NCBI GenBank assembly: GCA_002508425.1
Contig: DAKU01000137.1
Coordinates: 1 to 6,737, forward strand
Origin: Methanosarcinaceae archaeon UBA470
Lineage (GTDB): Archaea; Halobacteriota; Methanosarcinia; Methanosarcinales; Methanosarcinaceae
Length of the DNA stretch: 6,737 nt
Reading direction: 5' to 3'
The notes below the pieces were generated by a model that saw only the letters and a list, made by a program, of their open reading frames with translations, had not been told where the DNA came from and did not search any database. Within the stretch, counting starts at the first letter, position 1. Each line of letters opens with the position of its first letter. Position numbers and translations under genes: made by a program. Below, one piece after another: positions 1 through 5,930 of this stretch.

Positions 1-635
1 CCAGCCCCTACAATTCCGACCTGTGCGGATGAAATATACTCATCCTTTACTACTTCCAGACCGTCCGTAAAGCTCATGTTCCATGAGTAGCCCGTAGTGG
101 GATTCTCTTCCAATCTTATAGTAACAAGCTCGCCAATCTTCACATCTGCTGAGGCGGCATTTTGCTTCTCAGTGAATACTTTAGTCGTTGTTTCATCTCC
201 TGAAACCTTCTGCACTACTACATCCAAGGTCTTTGAGTCCAAAGTCAATGGGTAGTGCTGGATTGTAATGTAATCTGCCTGCGAAACATCGCCATCTCCA
301 TCGACATCGATATGCACAGACAGTAAATAGTTCGTTCCTTCTTCCAATTTGCTTGTTGGAACTGCATACTGGAATGTACTCGTTGTTCCGTTAATAGATA
401 GACCTGATATTATCTGCTCTTCCACCACTGTGGATGGGGAGTCCGCACCGCTTACATCTTCAATTGTCACATAAGCTGTTGCATTTGAAAATGAAACATT
501 TTGTTCTTCAAATGACACAGTACCTTTAAGCATGTCCTGTGCCGGAGAGGTCACACACCCTGATAAAGCCGTGATGCCAACCATGGCAAACATTAACGAA
601 GTGTAGATTAATATTGATCGATTATTTTTTGTTAT
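1..635 (-). CDS. Secreted lipoprotein, YbaY/YscW-like domain fused to a chagasin-type (I42) inhibitor domain; 3' end beyond the window
   Basis: The minus-strand frame stays open from a stop near base 655 to the window edge, giving about 211 residues counted from an ATA at 635. Residues 2-27 form a lipoprotein signal peptide: basic n-region (KNNR), hydrophobic stretch and lipobox LSGC with Cys27 (bases 555-557), so the mature protein is probably anchored outside the membrane. Residues 37-130 resemble the YbaY/YscW lipoprotein domain (GTVSF near the start, ATAYVTIEDVS, then a conserved strand ending HYPL). They contain DVDGDGDVSQADY at 110-122, which looks like an EF-hand or dockerin calcium loop. 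Residues 165-211 match the start of the chagasin/I42 family, inhibitors of papain-like cysteine proteases: the NPTTGYSW loop at 178-185 and VGAG at 206-211, the beginning of the GxGG loop. The third inhibitory loop would lie outside the window. The first ATG in frame (593) would leave no basic n-region. Domain calls are from motif memory: good for I42, moderate for YbaY. Confidence 0.8.
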   Translation of the reverse strand, partial: MTKNNRSILIYTSLMFAMVGITALSGCVTSPAQDMLKGTVSFEEQNVSFSNATAYVTIEDVSGADSPSTVVEEQIISGLSINGTTSTFQYAVPTSKLEEGTNYLLSVHIDVDGDGDVSQADYITIQHYPLTLDSKTLDVVVQKVSGDETTTKVFTEKQNAASADVKIGELVTIRLEENPTTGYSWNMSFTDGLEVVKDEYISSAQVGIVGA

Positions 636-639
636 GATA

Positions 640-648
640 CCACTTCCT
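640..648 (-). promoter_or_regulatory. Ribosome binding site of the lipoprotein gene, decides the start
   Basis: The minus strand reads AGGAAGTGG, a good partial match to the archaeal GGAGGTGA consensus. It ends four bases before ATA at 635 and one base before ATC at 638. It lies about 46 bases from the first in-frame ATG (593), too far to serve it. Its position therefore argues that translation begins at or next to 635. Confidence 0.55.
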
Positions 649-671
649 TCTTATAGAGATTGAATCATACC

Positions 672-677
672 TATAAA
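672..677 (-). promoter_or_regulatory. TATA-like box of the lipoprotein gene
   Basis: The minus strand reads GATTTATAGG here. The TTTATA core lies 37-42 bases upstream of the proposed start at 635, the same spacing seen for the mutase, thioredoxin and acetyltransferase genes. Transcription would begin near base 648-650, giving a very short leader. This is inferred from position and composition only. Confidence 0.4.
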
Positions 678-705
678 TCACTTGTTTAAGCTACGAATAA
701 TTTTG

Positions 706-725
706 AAGTCAATTGGCATTGATTT
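706..725. repeat. Inverted repeat between divergent promoters, possible operator
   Basis: AAGTCAAT and ATTGATTT flank the 4-base spacer TGGC. The inner five bases on each side (TCAAT/ATTGA) pair perfectly, and the outer three pair with one G-T mismatch. It lies upstream of both TATA-like boxes, between the lipoprotein gene and the phosphoglycerate mutase gene, where a shared regulator could bind. The arms are AT-rich and short, so chance is a real alternative. Confidence 0.3.
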
Positions 726-759
726 TGTAAATAGTACTTTTCTTTCGCAGAAGAATATG

Positions 760-766
760 TTTAAAT
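760..766 (+). promoter_or_regulatory. TATA-like box of the phosphoglycerate mutase gene
   Basis: TTTAAAT lies 35-41 bases before the ATG at 801. This fits an archaeal TATA box with transcription starting about 25 bases downstream, near 785-790, just ahead of the ribosome binding site. Confidence 0.4.
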
Positions 767-788
767 CAGAAGTATGTAAATCATTAAA

Positions 789-794
789 GGGTGA
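789..794 (+). promoter_or_regulatory. Ribosome binding site of the phosphoglycerate mutase gene
   Basis: GGGTGA, a strong match to the archaeal anti-16S consensus, lies six bases before the ATG at 801 and supports that start. Confidence 0.65.
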
Positions 795-800
795 AATGGA

Positions 801-1469
801 ATGAGTGTCCTTGTGCTTGTAAGACATGGAGAATCACGCTGGAACCTTGAAAATAGATTCGCGGGCTGGGTAGATATTCCTCTGAGCGAAAAGGGAGTCA
901 AAGAGGCAATCGACTGTGCTAAATATTTAAAGTCTTTTGAATTTGATGTAGCTTTTACATCTAAGCTCACAAGAGCCCAAACCACATTATTTCTAATATT
1001 ATCATGCCAGAAAAAGACAGGTGTGTTTCTCCATGAGGATTTGAAAAGAGATCAATGGGCACATCATCCCATGCGCGTTGATGAAAGTGAGATGCCCATT
1101 TATTCCAGTGAAGAACTGAATGAACGGTATTATGGAAAACTCCAGGGACAGAACAAACAGCAAGCTCGTGAGGTTTATGGAGAGGAACAGGTCTTTATAT
1201 GGAGGAGAAGTTTCGATGTTGCGCCACCAGATGGCGAAAGTTTGAAAAATACATATGAAAGGACAATACCTTATTTCAAAAATAGCATAATTCCTTTCCT
1301 TGAGATGGATAAAAACGTGGTAGTCGTCGCCCACGGGAATAGTCTGCGTTCTGTGATCAAATACATAGAAGGCATATCGGATGATGATATTCCTAAATTC
1401 GAGTTAAATACAGGTGACCCTATCATATACGATTACAAAATGGGTAAATTCAACAAAAGAAAGAAATAA
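801..1469 (+). CDS. gpmA: 2,3-bisphosphoglycerate-dependent phosphoglycerate mutase
   Basis: This cytoplasmic enzyme interconverts 3-phosphoglycerate and 2-phosphoglycerate in glycolysis and gluconeogenesis. The 222-residue protein has the histidine phosphatase signature LVRHGES, with the phospho-accepting His9. It also has RFAGW at 19-23, SKLTRAQTT with Arg58, ELNERYYGKLQG with the probable acid Glu108, PPDGES at 142-147 and the second active-site histidine, His178, in AHGNSLR. From memory of E. coli GpmA (250 residues; His11, Arg62, Glu89, His184), the Arg-Glu interval here is about 23 residues longer (insertion around 72-98). The Glu-second His interval is about 25 shorter. I recall this rearrangement as a recognised short dPGM subtype; all catalytic residues are kept, so the enzyme should be active. 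ELNERYYG favours mutase over a general phosphatase. The ATG is supported by GGGTGA six bases upstream. The gene stands alone: divergent from the lipoprotein gene and convergent with the thioredoxin gene 17 bases away. Confidence 0.93.
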   Translation: MSVLVLVRHGESRWNLENRFAGWVDIPLSEKGVKEAIDCAKYLKSFEFDVAFTSKLTRAQTTLFLILSCQKKTGVFLHEDLKRDQWAHHPMRVDESEMPIYSSEELNERYYGKLQGQNKQQAREVYGEEQVFIWRRSFDVAPPDGESLKNTYERTIPYFKNSIIPFLEMDKNVVVVAHGNSLRSVIKYIEGISDDDIPKFELNTGDPIIYDYKMGKFNKRKK

Positions 1470-1471
1470 AA
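1455..1471 (-). terminator. Oligo-T tracts downstream of the thioredoxin gene
   Basis: On the minus strand the thioredoxin stop (1487-1489) is followed by a run of short T tracts (TTTTATTTCTTTCTTTT). Archaeal RNA polymerase commonly terminates on such tracts without a hairpin. The tract lies inside the 3' end of the convergent mutase gene. Confidence 0.3.
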
Positions 1472-1475
1472 GCAT

Positions 1476-1482
1476 CTTTTTT
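1476..1482 (+). terminator. Oligo-T tract after the phosphoglycerate mutase gene
   Basis: CTTTTTT begins seven bases after the mutase stop codon, in the 17-base gap before the convergent thioredoxin gene. It fits a U-rich archaeal terminator. There is no associated hairpin. Confidence 0.35.
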
Positions 1483-1486
1483 GAGG

Positions 1487-1879
1487 TTACTCATAGGGCG
1501 ATATTTCATCAGGCATTGGAGTACTATGCAATACACATTCATCCCCATGTTCGATGAGTTCTTTTATAGCACTCTTGAGCAGTGAAGGATATACCGATCC
1601 TACTGACTCCTTGATAGCTTTGCCTTTACAAAAGAACTTGAACGTAGGAGCCGACCTGACACCATATCTCGTGGCTGTTATGGAACTATCAAGACCATTC
1701 ATCATGATGAAAGTGCAGGAATCTTTGAACTCAGCTGCATATTCCCTAAAATACGGCTCTATCTGCTTGCAGTGCGAGCAAGCGGGGAGATAGAACATAA
1801 CCACCATGGGTTTTTCCTGGTTTGCCAGCATTTCTTCCCAATTAGAATCATTTACCTCGATTATATTACCATTTGCCAT
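1487..1879 (-). CDS. Thioredoxin-fold protein (CSHC active site)
   Basis: A 130-residue cytoplasmic protein with no signal peptide, probably a thiol-disulfide reductant or redox carrier. The thioredoxin fold is shown by a first strand ending VVMFYLPACSHCK, with redox cysteines Cys34 and Cys37, and by the cis-proline motif at Pro78 (SAPTFKFF) followed by KGK and a C-terminal helix. CSHC differs from the classical CGPC, and the first strand carries PACSHC rather than WAxWCGPC. The partner and redox potential cannot be predicted, and a disulfide isomerase or a specialised thioredoxin is also possible. There are further cysteines at 55 and 84 and in the tail (DECVLH), and a short acidic, Pro-rich extension (PMPDEISPYE) follows the fold. 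The ATG at 1879 is chosen because GGGAGTGGT lies directly upstream. An in-frame GTG at 1897 would add six residues encoded by that ribosome binding site, so it is unlikely. No thioredoxin reductase gene is visible nearby. Confidence 0.9.
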   Translation of the reverse strand: MANGNIIEVNDSNWEEMLANQEKPMVVMFYLPACSHCKQIEPYFREYAAEFKDSCTFIMMNGLDSSITATRYGVRSAPTFKFFCKGKAIKESVGSVYPSLLKSAIKELIEHGDECVLHSTPMPDEISPYE

Positions 1880-1882
1880 ACT

Positions 1883-1891
1883 ACCACTCCC
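1883..1891 (-). promoter_or_regulatory. Ribosome binding site of the thioredoxin-fold gene, decides the start
   Basis: The minus strand reads GGGAGTGGT, ending three bases before the ATG at 1879. The alternative GTG start at 1897 lies upstream of this site and would translate it, so the ATG is preferred. Confidence 0.6.
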
Positions 1892-1912
1892 AAACACTTT
1901 TCGATATTGATG

Positions 1913-1920
1913 ATATTAAA
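1913..1920 (-). promoter_or_regulatory. TATA-like box of the thioredoxin-fold gene
   Basis: The minus strand reads TTTAATAT, 34-41 bases upstream of the ATG at 1879. This matches the spacing of the other candidate promoters in the window. AT-rich surroundings make the call tentative. Confidence 0.35.
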
Positions 1921-2037
1921 AAGTATTCCTTGAATATTTCTAACAATAAAATCATGGAAAATTGGGTTTATCGTATTACAATTAAATAAACAGGATAATT
2001 ATTAAATATATAGAAGATGGAAAACTGCCCTATGAGA

Positions 2038-2044
2038 TATAAAT
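2038..2044 (+). promoter_or_regulatory. First TATA-like box upstream of the sensor kinase
   Basis: TATAAAT is the best TATA-box match in the window. Transcription would start near 2063-2068, just before the ribosome binding site at 2071-2078, which suits a translation start near 2083 rather than the kinase ATG at 2149. A further AT-rich candidate (TTAAATATATA, 2002-2012) lies upstream. Confidence 0.4.
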
Positions 2045-2070
2045 GATAGTTCAATATACTATTCTCTGAG

Positions 2071-2078
2071 GTAGGAGT
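2071..2078 (+). promoter_or_regulatory. Good ribosome binding site not matched to the kinase start
   Basis: GTAGGAGT, preceded by GAG so that GAGGT and AGGAG both match the anti-16S sequence, is stronger than anything directly before the kinase ATG at 2149. The next initiation codon is TTG at 2084, which is not in the kinase frame. At 2083 the kinase frame has GTT. Confidence 0.45.
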
Positions 2079-2083
2079 AAACG

Positions 2084-2137
2084 TTGAAAATAAAAGATTC
2101 ATATTTAAACGAAAGCTTGTGCGCAATAAAGATTTAA
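2084..2137 (+). CDS. Possible 17-codon leader ORF before the sensor kinase
   Basis: A TTG five bases after the ribosome binding site opens a frame of 17 codons (MKIKDSYLNESLCAIKI) that stops at 2135-2137, eleven bases before the kinase ATG. Such a short ORF could couple or attenuate translation of the kinase. Against this, the peptide has no recognisable feature, TTG is a weak start, and a second TATA-like box (2102-2109) lies inside it. It may be a chance frame sitting where the kinase N-terminus once began. Confidence 0.2.
   Translation: MKIKDSYLNESLCAIKI
2102..2109 (+). promoter_or_regulatory. Second TATA-like box, suited to the kinase ATG
   Basis: TATTTAAA lies 40-47 bases before the ATG at 2149, close to the spacing seen for other genes here. 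Transcription would begin near 2130, leaving a short leader with only a weak ribosome binding site (CGGGA, 2139-2143). Confidence 0.4.
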
Positions 2138-2148
2138 CCGGGAATCTC

Positions 2149-5100
2149 ATGAAAACTAAAAGAAAGCCTCAGCTGCAATATGAAGCTTCCCTGCTTGAAA
2201 GTTGCAGAAATGTTTTGAATAGCTATGCAGGCACTGAAATGGGCCTTCAATCTGATTTTATATCTGTTTTTCTAGATACAATCCCCTTACCGGTGTTTTA
2301 TAAAGACGTTTCAGGAAACTATCTTGGTTGCAACAAGGCATTTGAAAACTTTATTGGTAAAACCAGGGACGAAATCATTGGCAAGACTTTGCCAGATACG
2401 TGGTCTAAAGAATTTGCAGAAAAATATGACAGTATGGACCAGGAACTTTATGAAGTGCCTGGGAAACAAATATATGAGTGGAAAATTGAGCTGGCCGATG
2501 GAACCAAAAGAGACGTAATCTTCCATAAAGCCACTTTTACTGACCCATCCGGAAAAACAGCAGGACTGGTTGGAGTGATTCAGGATGTCACCGAACTCAC
2601 AAAAGCTATTAACTTGCTAGAAGAAAGTGGAAAAAATATAAAGTCGATACTTCACTCCTCTTCCGAATCTATATTCCTTATTGATGCTTCCGGAACTGTC
2701 CTTGATGCCAATGAAGTTACAGCTCATCGCGTCAAGACAAATGTAGAAACACTCAAAGGAAAAAACATATACGACTTTTTGCCTCCTGAAGTAGCTGTAC
2801 ATCGTAGAAAAATAGTAGATAAGGTAATAGCAGGAGGTATGCCAGTACATTTCGAAGATGAACGTGAAGGATATTCTATTCTAAATTCCATATATCCCAT
2901 ATTCAACAAAGATAGAAAAGTAAAGAGATTAGCCATTTTTGGCATGGATGTTACAGCAACCAAAAAAACAGGAAATGCATTGCAGAATTATGCGGAATTA
3001 AAGAGATCCATTATTGAAACATCTTTTGACGGTTATTTGTACATGAGTGTAGATGGAAATATCCTGGAAACAAATGAAGCATACTGCACAATGAGTGGTT
3101 ATACACGTGAAGAACTGCTTTGCATGAATATTTCAGATCTAAAGTGTGATAAGAGTTATGAAGAGATTGCTGCTCATCTATGCAAGCTCATTGAATTAGG
3201 AAAGAACCGTTACACAACAAAGCACCGTACTAAAAACGGCAAGGTATTAGATCTTGAAGTAAGTGCAAATTACTCGGAAAAAGCAGGATCAGGGTTTTTC
3301 TGTTTTCTTAAAGGTGTAACGGAACGGAAGCTTATGGAAGAAGCTTCGCATGAAAGTAAAAATCACATAAAAAGAAAACTTGATGCGATTTTGGAACCGA
3401 GAGGGGATATCGGAGCCCTGGAACTTGCCGACATTATTGACCATAAGGCGATACAGTCATTAATGGATGACTTTTACAGCCTAACCCACATTGGTGTTGG
3501 CATAATCGATCTTCATGGCAAGGTCTTGGTTGCTACTGGCTGGCAGGATATCTGCATGAAGTTCCACAGAGTAAATCCTGAAACATGCACTCATTGTACT
3601 GAAAGCGATTTACAACTAACTAATGGCGTTGCTCCGGGCACATTCAAACTTTACCGATGTAAGAACAACATGCTGGATATAGCAACCCCCATTGTTGTTG
3701 GTGGTTCACATATCGGGAACTTGTTCCTTGGGCAATTCTTCTTTGACGATGAGGATCTACCATACGAGACTTTCAGGCTTCAGGCAAAACAACATGGGTT
3801 TAATGAAAAAGAATATATTGAAGCTCTTGAGAGAGTACCACGGTGGAGCCACGAAGTTGTTAATTCGGCGATGGAGTTCTATACAAAACTAACCCAGCTG
3901 ATATCAACGCTCAGTTATGGAAATTTAGAACTTGCCCGGACTTTGGCAGAAAAAGAGAGTTTATTCAATTCATTGTGCGAGAGTGAAGTCCGTTTTCGTA
4001 ATTACATAGAGAAGTCAAGAGATGGAATTGTAATCCTTGACAGGGACGGTAAAGTCTACGAGGCTAATCAAAGATATGCAGATATGCTCGGCTATTCTCC
4101 AGAGGAAATCACCCAGCTACATGTTTGGGATTGGGACATTCAATGGACCCGCGAGCATCTGCTGAAAATGATCGCTGAAGTCAATGAAGCAGGTGATCAC
4201 TTTGAAACACAGCACCGCCGTAAGAATGGTTCTTTCATCGATGTTGAGATCAGCATCAATGCAGCATTATTCAATGGAAAAAAACTGATCTTTTGTGTTT
4301 GCCGGGATATTTCCGAACGTAAACATGCCGAAAAAGAACTCCTTGAAAGCGAATCCAGAAACAGACTGATCTTGAATAATTGTCCAATGGCTGTTTTTCT
4401 TGCCAGGGATGGAAAGTACCTTTATGCGAATTCCATTGGAGTGAATAGCCTTGGATACTTATCACCTGAAGAAATGATAGGATTGCCTGTGGATAGGACT
4501 GTTCCATCAGAGTGTATGGATGCCATAAGAGAGAGGATCAAAGATCCGGCAGAAGGACAGGCTAATACACCAATGGAAATAAGGATAATGCGTCCCGACA
4601 GAGAAGAATGTGTATTAGAGGCAGTTTCAGTACCCATCACACTTGAAGATGGACATGCGAGCCTGGTCATGGGAGTTGACATTACAGAACGTAAGAAAGC
4701 AGAAGAATCTGTAAGAAAAAGCGAAGAGAGACTATCACTTGCAATGGATGCGTCAGATTATGGCTTTTGGGATTTGGATGTAGACACAAAACAGATGTAT
4801 TATAGTCCACAGATCTACAATATGCTTGGGTTTAAAAATGAAGAGTTAAGTAATAACATATTTTTGAATCCAAAAATATTCTATCCGGAAGATAAGAGAA
4901 CTATTGTGGCTGAAATGGGCAAGGCATTAAGAGAAGTGATACCGTTGAACCTTGATTGCAGGCTTAAGCACAAATCTGGAGAATGCATATGGATGTCTAT
5001 AAAAGGAAAACCTTTCGACATTGATGAAACTGGTATACCTCACCGTTTTGTTGGTACAATGGCAAACATTACGCAGCGTGTAAAAGCTGAAGAAGCCTTA

Positions 5101-5853
5101 TTATATGCAAAGATTGCTGCGAATGAGGCAAACCGTATCAAGAGTGATATTATAAAGAGTGTAACACATGAACTGAAAACACCACTAACAGCAGTTATTG
5201 GCTTTTCGGATATAATGCTAGAACAACAAGACAATAGTAATCTGAACGAATCGCAGAAAAGATACATACAGCATATTAATAATGGTGGAAGACAGCTCCT
5301 TGGGACGATAAACAAAATACTTGATTTTTCAAGATATGAAGCATCAGAAATGGGACAGCTTACGTTAGGGAGAGTTTGCATAAAGCAACTGATAAATGAA
5401 ACTGTAGGTATCTTATTGTCGAAGTCCATTAAAAAGAATCTGACAATTAACACAAAAATGGGTTCTGATATTCCGGAAGTCTTGGCGGATGAGTATAAAC
5501 TAAAACAGATAGTATATAATCTTCTAGAAAATGCTATCAAATTTACAGGTGAGAATGGTTCTATTGGCATTGAAGTTTCATTACGTGAGGACATGCTGCA
5601 GTTCTCAGTAAGAGATAATGGGATCGGGATTGCAAAAGAAAGCCTTAATAGGATATTTGATCCATTCATTCAGATAGATGGATCGATCTCAAGAAAATAT
5701 AGCGGTACTGGAATGGGACTGACACTCGTAAAGAAGTTTGTTGAATTGCACGGGGGTAGTATCCGGGTAGAGAGCGAGCTTGAAAAAGGTAGTAATTTTA
5801 TTTTTGAGATCCCCTTAAACCTCAAACTTGAAGAATGCTCAGATGAATCCTAA
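2149..5853 (+). CDS. Orphan sensor histidine kinase: PAS x3, PocR, PAS x3, HisKA, HATPase
   Basis: A 1234-residue kinase expected to autophosphorylate on His and pass phosphate to an unlinked response regulator. No hydrophobic segment long enough for a membrane helix is visible, so it is probably cytoplasmic. Approximate domains are PAS1 37-155, PAS2 163-272, PAS3 284-394, PocR 431-592, PAS4 612-728, PAS5 735-852, PAS6 860-980 (PAS_3-like), HisKA 997-1063 and HATPase 1105-1226. Several PAS units end in the usual D-I/V-T/S-E-R-K hinge. The kinase core is intact: H-box VTHELKTPL with His1007, N-box NLLENAIKF with Asn1128, DNGIGIA from Asp1156, Phe1170 in the F-box and GTGMGL at 1186-1191. The PocR domain carries WQDIC, PETCTHCTESD (Cys480, Cys483) and LYRCKNN (Cys504). 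PocR has been proposed to sense small hydrocarbon derivatives, and these cysteines could bind a metal or act as redox sensors; the ligand here is unknown. There is no receiver domain and no adjacent regulator gene. The ATG follows a TATA-like box and a weak CGGGA site. An in-frame GTG at 2119 would add ten residues, and the frame is open back to 2050. Confidence 0.95.
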   Translation: MKTKRKPQLQYEASLLESCRNVLNSYAGTEMGLQSDFISVFLDTIPLPVFYKDVSGNYLGCNKAFENFIGKTRDEIIGKTLPDTWSKEFAEKYDSMDQELYEVPGKQIYEWKIELADGTKRDVIFHKATFTDPSGKTAGLVGVIQDVTELTKAINLLEESGKNIKSILHSSSESIFLIDASGTVLDANEVTAHRVKTNVETLKGKNIYDFLPPEVAVHRRKIVDKVIAGGMPVHFEDEREGYSILNSIYPIFNKDRKVKRLAIFGMDVTATKKTGNALQNYAELKRSIIETSFDGYLYMSVDGNILETNEAYCTMSGYTREELLCMNISDLKCDKSYEEIAAHLCKLIELGKNRYTTKHRTKNGKVLDLEVSANYSEKAGSGFFCFLKGVTERKLMEEASHESKNHIKRKLDAILEPRGDIGALELADIIDHKAIQSLMDDFYSLTHIGVGIIDLHGKVLVATGWQDICMKFHRVNPETCTHCTESDLQLTNGVAPGTFKLYRCKNNMLDIATPIVVGGSHIGNLFLGQFFFDDEDLPYETFRLQAKQHGFNEKEYIEALERVPRWSHEVVNSAMEFYTKLTQLISTLSYGNLELARTLAEKESLFNSLCESEVRFRNYIEKSRDGIVILDRDGKVYEANQRYADMLGYSPEEITQLHVWDWDIQWTREHLLKMIAEVNEAGDHFETQHRRKNGSFIDVEISINAALFNGKKLIFCVCRDISERKHAEKELLESESRNRLILNNCPMAVFLARDGKYLYANSIGVNSLGYLSPEEMIGLPVDRTVPSECMDAIRERIKDPAEGQANTPMEIRIMRPDREECVLEAVSVPITLEDGHASLVMGVDITERKKAEESVRKSEERLSLAMDASDYGFWDLDVDTKQMYYSPQIYNMLGFKNEELSNNIFLNPKIFYPEDKRTIVAEMGKALREVIPLNLDCRLKHKSGECIWMSIKGKPFDIDETGIPHRFVGTMANITQRVKAEEALLYAKIAANEANRIKSDIIKSVTHELKTPLTAVIGFSDIMLEQQDNSNLNESQKRYIQHINNGGRQLLGTINKILDFSRYEASEMGQLTLGRVCIKQLINETVGILLSKSIKKNLTINTKMGSDIPEVLADEYKLKQIVYNLLENAIKFTGENGSIGIEVSLREDMLQFSVRDNGIGIAKESLNRIFDPFIQIDGSISRKYSGTGMGLTLVKKFVELHGGSIRVESELEKGSNFIFEIPLNLKLEECSDES

Positions 5854-5897
5854 TTTAGGGTAGCCAATCGGTATTAAAAATGATATAATGGATTTAG

Positions 5898-5902
5898 AAA
5901 AA
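5898..5902 (-). terminator. Short oligo-T tract downstream of the acetyltransferase gene
   Basis: The minus strand reads TATTTTTC about 30 bases after the acetyltransferase stop, in the 77-base gap shared with the convergent kinase gene. It is the only T run of note there. No clear terminator for the kinase is visible on the plus strand. Confidence 0.22.
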
Positions 5903-5930
5903 TACTAGTTCCTCCTGAAACCAAAATCAA

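Noticed and set aside
2046..2062. Small inverted repeat ATAGT-7-ACTAT upstream of the kinase
   Set aside because: The arms are only five AT-rich bases and do not extend, so it is expected by chance in this sequence.
1968..2150. A 60-codon minus-strand open frame in the region upstream of the kinase
   Set aside because: The product (rich in Tyr, Phe, Ile and Asn) shows no motif, there is no ribosome binding site, and the DNA is AT-rich promoter sequence.
5040..5669. A 209-codon open frame on the minus strand inside the kinase gene
   Set aside because: It lies wholly opposite the HisKA/HATPase region of the kinase, whose motifs are intact. Its translation is a low-complexity Ser/Leu/Ile-rich product typical of antisense shadows.
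5907..5920. Shine-Dalgarno-like AGGAGGAAC on the minus strand downstream of the acetyltransferase gene
   Set aside because: No ATG, GTG or TTG follows at a usable distance, and there is no downstream open frame on that strand before the kinase coding region.
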